Part shown: one piece after another, positions 23,661 through 36,200 of the stretch
Layout of the letters: each line of letters starts with the position of its first letter
Position numbering within the stretch: position 1 is the stretch's first letter
From: Cydia pomonella
Lineage: Eukaryota > Arthropoda > Insecta > Lepidoptera > Tortricidae
NCBI RefSeq assembly: GCF_033807575.1
Contig: NC_084710.1
Coordinates: 17,898,357-17,962,356 of the forward strand
Direction of reading: 5' to 3'
DNA length: 64,000 bases
Position numbers and translations under genes: made by a program
The notes under the pieces: model-generated
What the model saw: only the letters and a program-made list of their open reading frames with translations
The model's database searches: none
What the model was told of the DNA's origin: nothing

Positions 23661-24127
23661 ATTATTATTCCACAGGCTATTCTTAACGCTATGTCACATT
23701 TTATGCTACACAATATTACCTTAATTATTACGTTATTATAAAATATTACTATTTTTACGTGGCTTTTGAAATATATCACAGCCAAACACACACGAGTAAA
23801 ATACCTGGCGGCAATCGAATTTCACGACTCCGTTATTATAAAATGTGTGATATAGGGAGCGTGCATGAACTGTAGGAGGCAGCACAGGAGCCGTCAGATT
23901 TTTGGCGCGAGGCGTAAATGTGATGTTTATTGTTCCCATGTAGCCCACAAGATGGCAGAATCTACTATGCACAAGAAAACACGTGACGTGTAAATGTAAA
24001 TGTTTATTGTTCCGATTCAGGCCACAAGATGGCAGACCCTCCAACGCGCACGGTCCCTATAGTTGGTGCCGTTGTTAGTGGTAATCATTGTCAGTGGTGG
24101 TAATTAACAAACGCAAATATATTCTTG
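23661..24127. other. Intergenic, no gene supported
   Basis: A minus-strand open frame at 23,736-24,044 is not recognisable. The block TGTTTATTGTTCC...CACAAGATGGCAGA occurs twice (near 23,925 and 24,001), a short direct duplication of roughly 75 bp spacing. Confidence 0.4.
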
Positions 24128-24415
24128 GAGAATGGTGGTTCATAGTTTTTTTTATGGTAGAGGAGGCAAACAAGCAGACGGATCACCTGATGGTAAGCGA
24201 TTACCGCCGCCCATGGACACCTGCAACACCAGATGGGTTGCAAGCGCGTTGCCGGCCTTTAAGATGGGAGTACGCTCTTTTCTTGAAGGTTTGAAGGTCG
24301 TATCGGTCCGGAAATACCGCAGGCGACAGTTCATTCCACAGTTTAGCTGTGCGAGGCAGAAAGTTCCTGGAAAAACGCACAGTTGAGGACTGCCAACCAT
24401 CTAAGTGGTTAGTTT
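24128..24415 (+). repeat. Interspersed repeat, 'AGCAGACGGATCACCTGATGG' type
   Basis: I recognise this as a high-copy dispersed repeat of lepidopteran genomes, with GACGGATCACCTGATGGTAA, CCCATGGACACCTGCAACAC and GCCGGCCTTTAAGATGGGAG in order. Three overlapping open frames on both strands are by-products of its GC content. Its class is unknown to me. It could be a fragment of a retroelement or a Helitron. Confidence 0.6.
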
Positions 24416-24500
24416 ACCTGATAGAACTTTTTTAAGTCGTTGTGGCTAGGCAATTCAAAGGTTGAATTTGCCTTGAATGGCAACGAAGCTTATTTTAGCT

Positions 24501-24552
24501 TTACGTCATGACGTCACGAACGGCCAGTGACGTGCCACGTGTCAGTGACGTA
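24501..24552. promoter_or_regulatory. Cluster of TGACG (CRE-like) motifs
   Basis: Within 52 bp there is a full palindromic TGACGTCA and further TGACG cores in GTGACGTGCC and GTGACGTATAG, plus an E-box-like CACGTG in CCACGTGTC. CREB/ATF-type factors bind TGACGTCA. No gene start is visible nearby, so a regulatory role is only a possibility. Confidence 0.25.
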
Positions 24553-24826
24553 TAGACCGTAATGGCTGCCTCCATTATCCAGTCTGGGCGTTATTATCAT
24601 TTAACAGGTATTACTCCCTTCCACGATAACTTGGTTAACCGGGAGCTAAATATAGAAAACCATTATGTGTTTTTACGGATAAATTTTGCTTCCGCTGGGG
24701 AAACAAATCACATTTTGTTAAATATTTTTGATTTGTGTGTTTCAAATTGTCACACTATAATTACACCCACATATATAAATTATAAACTGAAAAAGATACC
24801 ATATACCTACTAAAGAAACAAATTAC

Positions 24827-24912
24827 CAAAACCTCCGGTGGCTGACGGCTCCGATAGTGACGTTAGTCGCGTAAACTTTCGTTTCCGGCCTCGGCCACCG
24901 GAGGGCTTGGTC
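24827..24912. repeat. 86-bp palindromic MITE
   Basis: CCAAAACCTCCGGTGGCTGA at the left pairs with GGCCACCGGAGGGCTTGG at the right. The interior is GC-rich. Confidence 0.6.
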
Positions 24913-24954
24913 ACTTTTTAAAGTTCTGTAGTCAACTAGGATCCCTTATAGTTG

Positions 24955-25010
24955 TGCCATGTCCGTCTGTCTGTCTGTCTGCCTGTCCGTCTGTCCAAGG
25001 CTTTTTATTT
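24955..25010 (+). repeat. GTCT microsatellite
   Basis: GTCCGTCTGTCTGTCTGTCT followed by GCCTGTCCGTCTGTCC, then AAGGCTTTTTATTTAG. It is probably the internal part of an older interspersed element. Confidence 0.6.
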
Positions 25011-26330
25011 AGTATATGACATATACCTAGTTAAAAGGCACACCTGAGATTTAGAAGGCTCCAACCGCACCTGTTCTGTTCTCGAAAGTTTAGGCATTTT
25101 AGTTTTGACTAAAATTTCATCGGAAATCAACAGATATACTTCTTTTAACTTACAGAAACGAACGAACTTTATTATTTATACAACCCGTAAACAATTTAAG
25201 GTCACGAAGTTTGTAGTGTTACTTTAGATAAAAAAAATAGTGAGAGAGATAATGCTTTACATAGTCACTAGTCAACGTGTGATTTAGATAAAGAAAAATA
25301 TTTATACAGCTTTACTCGAAACAATAACTATATAATGTTTATGAACGGAATTACCCACTACACTACGCAGTAACTTAAACATAATAGCCTCGAAATTAGG
25401 CCAGCGAAATACTAGGTATTTCGCTGGCTCTATGTGCTCGCGGAGACAGAAAAGTCTATTTTTGGACAATCAATATTTCTGACCGGGCTACCACCGTTAT
25501 TACTAGTATATGAAGATATGTTTTAAAAAATTAAAAACGATTAAACAAAACAAGAAGTACAGTTAGTAAGTTTTATACATTTATGATTGACCTACACGAA
25601 CTTTACTGTGCCGTCTATATGGGGTTGACAAATGTCAAAGGTTTTATAACAGGTATAAGGTTTAAGGTTTTTTGGCGCCAGCATACCTAGATTTCCCCTG
25701 TTTTTCATTTTTACTATGACCTCTAAGGCCAAATACATTCGCAAAAATTCCAGGCCATAAATTAAGAAAATAAAAACGAGACACAATTCATAGATATAAT
25801 AGATATAATATAAGAATAGATAGTTAATCTAACCTAACCTGATGACTTAGAACCAGACCAAACTCATTCTGCTCATAATTTTCAAGCGAAACAGTGTTAA
25901 ACTCCTATGTACCGCCAAATTCCTATGAATATATGTTGTGGTGGCACTTTTACGATCTGTCTTTGCAGTCAAACTCTTCATAAAATAGTTATATCGCATT
26001 ATTCCGATTTGTAACCATATACAATTACGAAATATTTTATTTCCCTGTAGACACTAACAATTATCACATGCTCCGTCATATTTAGTTGCAATTTGAATGT
26101 GCTAACTCGCATAACTCTAGGTGCTATATGTGACATTAGCATCTCTGACGAGAGCTGCGATCCCGTGCTTTCTTATTTATGGCTTGATTGCGTCATCTGT
26201 AGACAAACTATCTTGTTTAAATGAAAAATAAAATTGTAAGATTTAATAATTTATACAATAAAAATATAGAGTATAATGTAAATATAGGTACAACACAAAC
26301 TTAAACTAATTAAAAACTAAAAATGTATAT
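25011..26330. other. Intergenic, no gene seen
   Basis: No coding region supported. A palindromic CCAGCGAAATAC/GTATTTCGCTGG lies near 25,400-25,427. (GATATAATA)n-like sequence lies around 25,790-25,815. Confidence 0.45.
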
Positions 26331-26664
26331 CTAAAGAGTTCTGGGGCATAGTGCCAAAGATACTGGCAGCATTTCCTCGCTTATTCGTTGAGCGAGGAAG
26401 CTGCCAGCTCTTTTGTCCCCTGTTACGTCAACCAGCCGTTTGGCCAAATCATTAAAGATGCTCTGAGCTCTCGACACCGAAAGGAGCAAAGATATAATTG
26501 GCGTCGAGGCCCCCGTATTTCCCCCTTTTGAGGGCCTCGGCAGCCTCGGCAGCCGCACCCGCTGTCTTTATAGTACCATGAAGGTGAGACGGTGCCAGTG
26601 TGTCCACATCACAGGTCGCGTCCCACACCAACACTCGTCCCATCCTCCACGGTATCAGTGACAT
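26331..26664 (-). pseudogene. Frameshifted LINE polyprotein C-terminus
   Basis: The minus strand encodes, in successive frames, RVLVWDATCDVDTLAPSHL and GAAAEAAEALKRGKY, then IFNDLAKRLVDVTGDKRAG and AQRIS, then RGNAASIFGTMPQNS. The order matches the conserved C-terminal region of an invertebrate LINE polyprotein. At least two frameshifts are needed to read it, and there is no upstream reverse transcriptase, so it is a dead 5'-truncated copy. It overlaps in protein sequence with the plus-strand fragment at 16,917-17,098. Confidence 0.7.
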
Positions 26665-27186
26665 ACCATAAAATATTTTTTTTTATATTAAATTTAATCT
26701 GTTCATTTCATTTCAAATATTTCAATGTAAGAGGTACAGTCAGAATTCAGATACAATCTCTATATTTGGAGATTATCTTAACTAAGTAAGTTTAGCCTTA
26801 ATTATGTAAGTATTGTTTTGTTTTAGGTAGTTAATGCTTACATGTTAGGTATTTTAATACTAGTTGTACAACTTGTACATTAATTCATGTTAATCAGTGC
26901 TTTCTTAAATTAATTAACCATTCTGGATAGTTGTGTGTAAATATTCGGAATCTTGAGAATCATATGGATTATAACAATAATTACATTGTACTCCTCAAAC
27001 GATACAACTTTTGTTAACAACTTTCAAAAAAAAATAATTCTTTATGCTTCCCATTTTTATACGAATTAATTATTATCTTCAATGTACACTATCATCATTG
27101 TAACATGTAATTGACGTTGCTTGTTACCATTAAACATAACAAAATCTTAGCAACACATTGCGTCTTAGAATAATCTTTAAAGTGTA
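26665..27186. other. Intergenic, no gene seen
   Basis: AT-rich. Nothing recognised. Confidence 0.45.
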
Positions 27187-27321
27187 CAGTCAAGTGTAAA
27201 AATATGGGTGTACACATCTTACTCAAAAATATGTCCCATAGCATCTTATTCCAGTGTAATAAGAGCGTAGTACCATATTTATGAGACGATTCTTTCGATA
27301 CATATTTTTTGCACATGACTG
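27187..27321. mobile_element. TA-flanked MITE (CAGTCAAGTG ends)
   Basis: Begins CAGTCAAGTGTAAAAATATG and ends CATATTTTTTGCACATGACTG, an imperfect inverted repeat. TA occurs on both sides (27,185-27,186 and 27,322-27,323). Mariner-like by target site. Confidence 0.65.
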
Positions 27322-27368
27322 TACTAGAAATCAAAACACAAGTTATTTTTTATAGGTCGCTGAACAAA

Positions 27369-27455
27369 TCTTCGCTATACTTACTCAACCTCGTATCTAT
27401 ATATTAGATACGTATATCAGCTACGAGTTTGTGTAAGTATCGCTATACTTATACG
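27369..27455. repeat. Small hairpin element
   Basis: CGCTATACTTACTCAACCTC at the left pairs with GAGTTTGTGTAAGTATCGCT at the right around a TATATATTAGATACGTATAT core. Confidence 0.5.
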
Positions 27456-28390
27456 AAATGTTGGTAAGTTGAGACCGCAGGCTGGACGCACGCGGCGCGT
27501 CGGCTCCCCGTCTATATGTCGGCGGCCTATCGTCAGATCAGACATATCGTAAAATTCCTAAATTCGTGAAACGTGAAAATCATTGTCTTGTTCCCTGAGT
27601 CCTATTCCTGGACAGTTTGCCCGTCGGGCATCTGAAGCAACCTAATCAACCTATCCTATCTATCTATTGGTTGAATATGACTAGGTACTGTCACCGGCCG
27701 CCGACATATACATATGACAAGCAATTTTCCTCAAGAATAGAAACGTGCAACATGGCTTTATAATATACCTATGTATTATGACTACACACCGCGCTCGGGT
27801 AACAAAGCCTCCTACCTCAAATGCATTCTTTTCACAGTCTCACTTTGTTTGCCAACGACATTTTTATATCACCTTTCCCGCTTACGATACTCGAGCAAAC
27901 ACAATTAAACTTACATTATCTTTATGGCTGTTCTATATTGCATCACGTACGTTTTTTGGTTATTTAAGTACTGCGTTTACTTCACGTGATGAAGAACAGA
28001 AGCCGTTGGCATGTCAATAAACGAGTAATTTGATTTGCTTTTTTCCACAGTCGGGCACCTTTATAGCCAATATAAAAGGCAGTAGGGAACCTGTCTCCGA
28101 ACATTTAGGAATTCATGTTCGATATTGAAATTTTAGCCCCTAGCAACAATAGCGTCCCTTTAGCGGTGCCTTTGTAGCCACGTATATTGCTACTTTTTCG
28201 TGTTATGCCCTTGTGTGTTTTACCTTTGTTTGAAAATAACTACCTTAACTATTTTTTGTCTGGTATATCTATATAATGTAGCTGAACCGCTAAGCACGTA
28301 GTTTTTCTATGCCATCATCATTGCATCTATTTTCTAAGGAAACCATCATATTTTCACGTCAGCAACTGGAACAAGCGTAATTTGCTGCTT
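27456..28390. other. Intergenic, no gene supported
   Basis: A GC-rich pocket at 27,476-27,535 has GCCGGCGG/CGGCGGCC-like complementarity to CCGGCCGCCGACATATA at about 27,696. It may be the ends of a decayed 230-bp element. The open frame at 27,745-28,020 has no recognisable motif. Confidence 0.4.
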
Positions 28391-28427
28391 AAAACAGTGA
28401 GCAAAATCGCATTTTGCTCACTGTTTT
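28391..28427. repeat. Perfect 17-bp-arm palindrome
   Basis: AAAACAGTGAGCAAAAT, loop CGC, then the exact reverse complement. Transcribed RNA would form a stable hairpin. It is followed closely by another inverted repeat. Confidence 0.7.
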
Positions 28428-28468
28428 TTACCTTTCAAATATGTTCACGCTGCTATCGTGAAAATTTT

Positions 28469-28592
28469 TGTGTACTACACGAGATCAAAGTTATTTTGAG
28501 TCCCTTATTGCGCTTAATAGAATCTTTCGCTTTCACGGGACTCAAAATAAGCACTCGAAGAAATATCAAACTTTGCTCTCTTGTTGTACACA
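28469..28592. repeat. Inverted-repeat element
   Basis: TGTGTACTACACGAGATCAA...TTTTGAGTCCC at the left pairs with GGGACTCAAAATAAG...TTGTTGTACACA at the right. The right arm has about 20 extra bases. Two plus-strand open frames across it are by-products. Confidence 0.5.
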
Positions 28593-29733
28593 TAACTATT
28601 ATCGATTAGACATAAGAATGCGTGAAAACAAAAGAATGCCAGCTACATATTCCATTCGAAAACATTTTTCATATTTTATTACATTTCTAATCGTGTCGGA
28701 TTGATTCAATAGCGATCTAAATTTAAATTCAACGAATTCGTGCTGATTTATACCGGCTAATTTAATTATCGGTTCCATTGGTAGAACTAGCTGGAATTTT
28801 AATTCCCGATAGTTCCATAAAAACGTTTTTTCACAGGTGTGTGCGCAGATATTGCGATGAAAAAATACTACCCATACCAAAACCATATTGTGTTTTGCAT
28901 TAGAAAACTCAAACTATTTTTATTGAATAAAACTAAGAATAGCTTCATATTGTGCTTTTGTTTTTATTGCAAACACTAAAACACAGGCATACTCGAATTT
29001 AAAACCCGGTTGGGTCTTTTCCGATCCAAACGCCTCCGGCGGAAATTCAAACGTCCAACCGGAATCTCGGACAACAGGCGGTGCATTTTCATTCGAATTT
29101 CAATAAATGTATACAAGATATAGGCCACAAGCAACCGCTGAGCTGTCGTAAAGGGTTTTAGAAGCTCTGTTTGGTATATTTCTGCATTCACATGACGGTG
29201 GTGAACGATAAATCTATGAGACTATGAGGACGCTTGAGCTTTTGAAGGCGTTTTAACGGTATCGTCGAGAGGAGCTAGATATTTTGAAAATGCGGACTAT
29301 CTATTTATAATTTGGGTAAACGGTCAGTTTGATTAAAAACATTTGATATCAGCATAGTCATCGTTGAAAAAAACACGTCTCATGGTATTTATTTATGTAT
29401 TTGTTTCAATTACACCAACGACACGACATTTCTAACTTAAACCTACTTAGTTCCAAATATCTACTCCCTTTGGGTGGCAATACTGACAATGCAAGGTATA
29501 TAATAGTATATTATAATGATTGGAAAATATAATCAATATACCTTCTTATTACATAATTTTATATTGACGTTCGTTTTTATTGTTAATTACCTATATTTTA
29601 GATCTTCTAAGAATTTTCGGTCGTTTTCCGAGATAAAATATTGTCTCTAAATGTGCTATCACAGCATAAAGCTCAATTTTAGTTTTCGAACGTGCCCGGT
29701 CTATATTCTTTAAATTTAAAATTGGAACGAAAT
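28593..29733. other. Intergenic, no gene seen
   Basis: No gene supported. Open frames at 28,599-28,886 and 28,976-29,191 lack motifs. Confidence 0.45.
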
Positions 29734-29847
29734 GGAATGTCAACGTGTCTGACGTTGCGCTGCACGTTGCGAGGAGTCTGGTCGGAGGACGTTGAACCTC
29801 GTCCCGTTTCCACGCCGCCGCTTCCGACCCCGCGCTGTCATAATTAG
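29734..29847 (+). other. GC-rich pocket with short open frame
   Basis: About 110 bp of markedly GC-rich sequence in an AT-rich setting, with a 36-codon frame from ATG at 29,737 to a stop at 29,845-29,847. It resembles no repeat here and could be a promoter or 5' exon, for example of the membrane-protein gene downstream. No donor in the required phase is evident, so it is not called as coding. Confidence 0.25.
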
Positions 29848-32800
29848 GTACTTTAATATATGTGTAATTTCATATTACGTATAAAATTTTACACAAAGAA
29901 ATCACACTTACGAAGGTAAAAAAATTCTCAAGATCGAGTCAATTAACGGGAGACAAATTTGAAAATGTTTTAATATTATGTTTGTGCTCAAGGCCCAGTA
30001 GGTTCGTGTTCTTCTCTCACTCACTGAGCGTAAGCGTGAGCGAGATGGATTTGCGTGCTCGGGAATAATTATATTATTATGTTTTCGAATTTGAATATTT
30101 TGTGTAAAAGTAAAAGTAATCGCTGAGTTCCCATTAAGCATAATATTTCTCATTTTTAGAAATCATTTTCATATTTTTAGTTAATGTACAGAAATAAAAT
30201 TTGTCAAAGTGTATTTTAGACCTATTATGTCCATGTTTTTTTTATTATACATTTTTATTTTAACTCATGATTCGAATCGCTGAAGTCCCTTTAGAAAGGC
30301 CTCAAGATTGCTGATTACGTAATTTTTGGCAACGGTATTGTGATCTAAAAAAAGCTCCGCATTTTCAAAAACTCCGTTCACTTAATCTACTGCACCTTAA
30401 AGTAAACCAAGTTATAATTTTATGTGAATCTGAAAGTGGTGTTGAGTATAGTTCTATAAAATCGAGGTTAATTCCAGGCTGGCTGAAGGCAAATCAATAA
30501 CCCCTTATTATTAAAACTTTACAAGCCTCAATTAGTTAATTTATATTTTATCCTTTTTTATTCCACACTCCATCCCTACCTTTCTTATAAAAACATAAGT
30601 CAAAATTACAGATAAGAATTACGAATTACAGATAAGACTAATTGAAACTTGTAGCGCGTTTATGAATAACGCTATTCATATTTTTTATTATTTGAAACTG
30701 ATAAAGTTACCGATATTCTTCTTCTTCTTTTTTTAAAATTATAGCTTCAGTCCAGTGGGACTATTTCGCCAGTATCAAGGTCTTAGAAGCTTTAAATACG
30801 ACTAAAATTGTACGGTTAGTACAAGACAGTGTACGGTGATTATATCAGCTCTTGTAAAGCAATAGCTGGACTTTACAAGGAGCACGTGGACTACCACATT
30901 AGTTTATAAGATTAATAAGCTATTGATATTACACTTTAAGCAATATTAATGGGCAAGAAACAAAGCAATTAATCACGAGGCGTGACTATCAATATGGGGT
31001 CGCCGATATTATCAAGAACACAAGAACATTGTCCTGACCTAATGACACTGATGACAAAGGGTCACGACCTCCAACATTGAGCACAGTTATAACGTAAATA
31101 ATGAAAGGAAATCTAATGTGTATTTTTTTTACTTTAAAAACTCATGTGGCTCCATCTCTAGTTCATGTTATTGAGTAATATGAATGGAGCAATTACTCGC
31201 CAAAATATCAGCCTACCTTATTAGGTAGCCTTATTGTCAAAATGCTGCGACACGCAGCTTAGCAACTAGTTCAGGCGCTCCATAAAAGAACAACACAAGC
31301 CTTGTTGAGCTTACTGTGGGGCTTAGTCAATGCGTGTAATAACCTCCTATAATTATTATTTTTAAAGAAAGTATTCAGCAAGAGGTTAACTAACAATTGT
31401 AAAAAAACACTGCAGTAGGTATAAGTAATAAAGCATAAAGGATAATATGTGCTCGAAACCTGTTTTGCCTCAAGATACTCGGCAAATAAGCGCACACTTC
31501 CTGTGTCAGTCAATTCAACAGTTGAGGCTTGTTAGTAAACAATACGGAATCATCGGACGACGGAAGGTTATGCTAATGCACAATTTACAACTACGTCCTG
31601 CGTTTACAGAAGGTTAATTCGAATGTTTTCATAACAGCGCGCGAGATGGCAACCGTGCGGAGAGATGTTATAGTTGAAGAAATATAATTTGCACCGATTG
31701 GTCATAAAACATTATCTTTACAAATAAGTACAAAAGGACGAAAGAGATGTGAAATGCTTTGCCATCCCATACTTTTATGTCCCATTCATTAGTGGGCAAT
31801 ACTTTATTTCGACAGAAATCTTATTTACTTTGAGTTTGAAATGAATGTTTCTTTACATATTTTTTTTTAATAATAGACTACGAGTTGAAAAGTTGAAATT
31901 AAGATGGGATTAATCTATCTCAAGTAGGTATAACAGTACTTTAAGCAAAACCAGCCACTAATTGTTTTACATACATAAAAACTTAAAAACTAGATTTAAA
32001 CTTTGAAAATTAAAATATTGTATAAAATATTCGTAAGTCATTTCTAACCCACGTCGACATTTTCTAAGAAATTAATTAAGTAAATTTAATAAGTAAAAAA
32101 ATTACCTAAATGTTTTCCCGCCAAACATTGTCTATGGAAATATAGTTTTGTTTCATATTTTTTTATTACAAAACATATCTAGTAACCTATGAATTACCCT
32201 AGGTATTGTAATAGCCATTAGCGATAAAATTTCATCGGAGTAAATAATATTTTTTCGACTATACGATGGCGACGGCGCGATGAATTCTGATGTTTTGATG
32301 AATATTGAGTTGTACTAAGTTAGACGCACAATTTTAACACGTCCTAATTTCACATCTTTTTCTAGTGACATCATGTTTAATAGCTGACCGACTACAATCC
32401 CGGTTGAGTTAAAAAGTAGCTAAACAAGATAAAGCTAAAATATACATACCAGAAAGATCATATCATTGGGTTTTATTTAATAATCTCGAGCGTTTTTTAA
32501 CTTCAATAGGTACGTGTCTTTAGAAATGTCTTTTGAATGAAAATAATTGGTAAGTTACGTTTCACTTATGTTAACGGCACCAATTATGGGCCATTTAAGA
32601 GAAAATTTGGAGTACTATGGATATTTCACCGACATCTATAAAATTTCTACCGCTTTATGCTTTAAAAGTTGAATGGACATTCGTCCTTTATGTTTTCTAT
32701 GTATTTAATGAAAGCTATTGCAATTGGTTTTTATACTATTAACCAATTAAAACTATGGTTTTTTGCTCCAGGCATGGAATGTATGGCGCCATTAATTTTC

Positions 32801-35800
32801 AAACTAAGAAATATCAATAAAAAATAAACTTAGTAGCTCTTTGGCTCTTGTTTATGGTAAAATGTTGCCAGCGATTAAAAACTTTTGGTAAATACTTGTT
32901 TTACAGGATTTGTCTATACAGTCCCATTACCGGTGCCTGTTCCATTATAGGGGTGTTTACTATAATCAATAGTTATATTAAACTTGGATCCAACAATGAA
33001 GATACGTTCACAGAACACAATAATGAATGACCCGCTTCCTGGTGACGACTGCACTGCATGTCCGTGAGAAGTTGTATTATCTAATTATGGGGCACCTAGC
33101 TCTCCGACTGTCAATAACGACATTCTTGGTCAAGGCTGAACAGTGGGACGTGTGATAGACTGAAGTTTTTAAAACTGCGTCGTACGTAATATAGATTAAA
33201 GTTTAGCAGATATTTATTTTACTACCTTCTGAGTCAACTGACATACAGTTTTACTGTTCTGGTTAGGAAATAAAATGCAAAAAGAGGTTCAAAGGTTATG
33301 TCCAGTATTTTGGACGTTGTCGAAACGGTTTACATATTTACAATTGATGCAGCCAGCTACCTAAGTTTTAAACTTCGAGTAAAATTACCAACTCATAATG
33401 TTGAGTTAGAATGGTTTTTCACAACATATTAAGCGCTATTCAAGTATTTTTACAGAGAAGACGCTGTAAAGGAGATCATTGCAAATATATGAAATATTAC
33501 ATAGGTATCCAACGATGTAGATGTGTAGGCAATAGACATACTGGACATTACTAAATTACCTAACCTTATGCTCTGTTATAATACATTTAAAATATAGTGA
33601 CACGACGCATTTTCCAAATTAAAAATACTTTTAATTAAATATCCTCGATCTGTCTACGTCGCTTCGCTGGTTCCGCTTTCCAATCACCAAAAAGGGACCA
33701 TTAAAGTAAAGAGGGTACCTAATTCAGTGTTATGGACGATAATAACTCTGTCAAAGGTGGTTTAATTTTTAATGGATGTGGAAATAAAACTTTGTTGCTA
33801 CCGGCCTTAAAAGCAAGACCTAACTATAAATGACAGCGGAGAGAAGGCCTAATGGCATGTAACTAAGGTTGAAATAAGTACTTAAACCCCAATAAATGAC
33901 TGGCAAACTAATTTGGCAGTCGCAAAAGATAACAAATATTAGAAAATGTGGCCACAAGGGACGGATCTCCCAATAAAATATGAATTTTAAAGAAATAACA
34001 TTCCTTTGTCAAACACTATTTTACCCTAAGTAATAACAAGGACCAATTGCTAACCATAACGACTAGTTGTTGGCGGCTGTTCTCAATATGCGCATATGAT
34101 GACTGTTGCCAGCGATCGATGATTTGTTGACATATTCAGTTCTGTTTCCACTTGCTCTAAAATAATTACATACATTTCTTTTTAACTGTGATACAACAGC
34201 GAAATCAGTAGCTGTAAACAGTATTACTTATAAGAAACTTTTTTAGCAAAACAATTATCACTCATACTTCAAAACATTGATAAAGCCAATCGACGTAGTT
34301 CGAGCAGCAGTACAGGAGCTGCGGAGTCTAATTCGGGAGGATTATTTTTGTTTACGTATGCATCTCTCGATTATTATCTTAATGGCTCTCAAAAAGTATT
34401 CAACCCAGTAAAACCGTTAGACCCTCGGTTAATTTTAGTGTGAACTAATAAGCCGGGAGCGCTTCTAATTCTATTTTTATCCAGACACCGTCGGCTTATT
34501 GCTGCCGTCACTCACTTTAACGCAAATTGTGATATCCCATTCAACGAGCATCGTAATAAGGAAATCGTACCTCGTGTATACGTACTTGTAGTAATTTGAG
34601 TTAAGGCGAAGCGGTGTGGGTAAAACTAGTTTATAGATGGCAATCTTTGATTGTACTGAAGATTGCTGCCTGTTGATTGATACCTGTGTACCTAGAATAC
34701 ATTTCAACGTTGTATAGCCACAAAATTGCATAGCCACTTTATGAATGAATTCATACATAATGTATCCATGCAGTTTTTTAAGTCTCTGTATATCTGCATG
34801 TTCTCGGGCTGGATATCACAAGGAGCTCACAATTTTATACGCCATTTTAGTAAGGGATTAATAGAAAGCATTCCATCTACAATGATTTGGCTTTCAAGAG
34901 AATTACTCAAGGAAGGGAATCACCTGCATCTAAGAACCAGCTTTTGTAAAATAATACCATGTCGTCACCCTTATTTATCTTGCTTGGTCTAGAAAGAGGC
35001 CGATGATTGTTCCGGGAAAATGGTAACGGAACTATACTTTACGTAGATAGTCTAGTTTTGACACCTGTTTAAAATAATTCATCTAAATCCAGAAACACTT
35101 TGGAACGATAGTCTCTTACGCAGAACGGGTTGCGCCAAATGCGTCATCGTGTAAAACTGATTTTTTTTGCCAACATTCTGTTTGGCCTTACACCCGGCAG
35201 GATACCGCGAGCGTTGTCATTCTATTCCCCCACACAGCGAACTATTCTCAGCGGCTAATGACGGTAAATTGCCCCCCAGAACGACCAGAATAACCTATCA
35301 GAGGCAGGTAATCATTGCGTGTGACACTGATGGTTTACGTTTACTCGCGGCTAATCGTGGCAAAAACGGATTTATAAGCAGAAAAGTTGAGTGGTCAGAC
35401 GTGCGGGAAACGCGGAAATGAAAAATATCACTAACATTTCTTTATTTCAACTCAAGTTTTTATGATAATAATAATTGTATTTCGTTGTAGCAATAAATCA
35501 TTTTTACCATTTGACGGTATAAATCACTTTAATATCATTTTGCTCGAGTCAAATACAGAGCCGAATTAAATGGGTTTACGCGTTAACACTTCCTTTGAAA
35601 GCCGTTTACACCCATCTGAATTTAACGCTTAGTGTTTATTAAAACAAATAGGTATGATATAGGTATAATCTGATTTGTTTTACATTGCCACCCATACGGT
35701 TGGCTGACCGAAACTATATTTGTTAAGCAGGAAACTCCGGTATTTGACAAGATAAAAACATGACCGATTCTTCCGGAAATGTAACAATAGAGTTCCCTCG

Positions 35801-36200
35801 AATTCGCGCTCAAATCGAATTTGTCTATGGCCAGCGAATCGAAAACTGTACGGTAATGGCGCCGGCGGCCCGGAAACACCGTTAGCCATAAACTGTTGAT
35901 CAATAAGCGATTGTGTCGTGCACTCTTTTAGCTTTACTGGGATTTAGATGACAGAGAAATGGGTTGACGTTAAAACTTATTGGTTTCGGACTGGCGGCCG
36001 TAAGAGGTAAATTGCATACACGCAAACGTTAGATAAACAGAACGGTCTGAATAAAACATGCTTTGATCTTTTTTATTAGGGGGCCTATAAGTAGCTATTT
36101 GATACTATTACGAACGATTTTGATATGTGGGTGAAGAAAATAAAAATAATAATTGAACTATACATAGTTTCAGATCGATGTTTCGCTCTCGTTAGACCAT
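29848..36200. other. Long intergenic region, no gene supported
   Basis: More than 6 kb of AT-rich sequence. Open frames at 31,271-31,513, 34,477-34,758, 34,726-34,992, 35,167-35,421 and 35,622-35,903 were examined. None has a recognisable domain, splice context or repeat of coding pattern. No RNA gene or bounded transposon was recognised. Confidence 0.45.

Noticed and set aside
24088..24400. Three overlapping open frames
   Set aside because: They cover a dispersed repeat and read through it in several frames. None resembles a known protein.
774..34770. Similar ATGAATTCATTCATAAT-type sequences at about 774 and 34,741
   Set aside because: The match is about 30 bp and AT-rich with gaps. Too weak to define a repeat.
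35622..35903. Two overlapping minus-strand open frames with arginine-rich translation
   Set aside because: No family recognised, different frames equally open, no splice sites that would make a gene.
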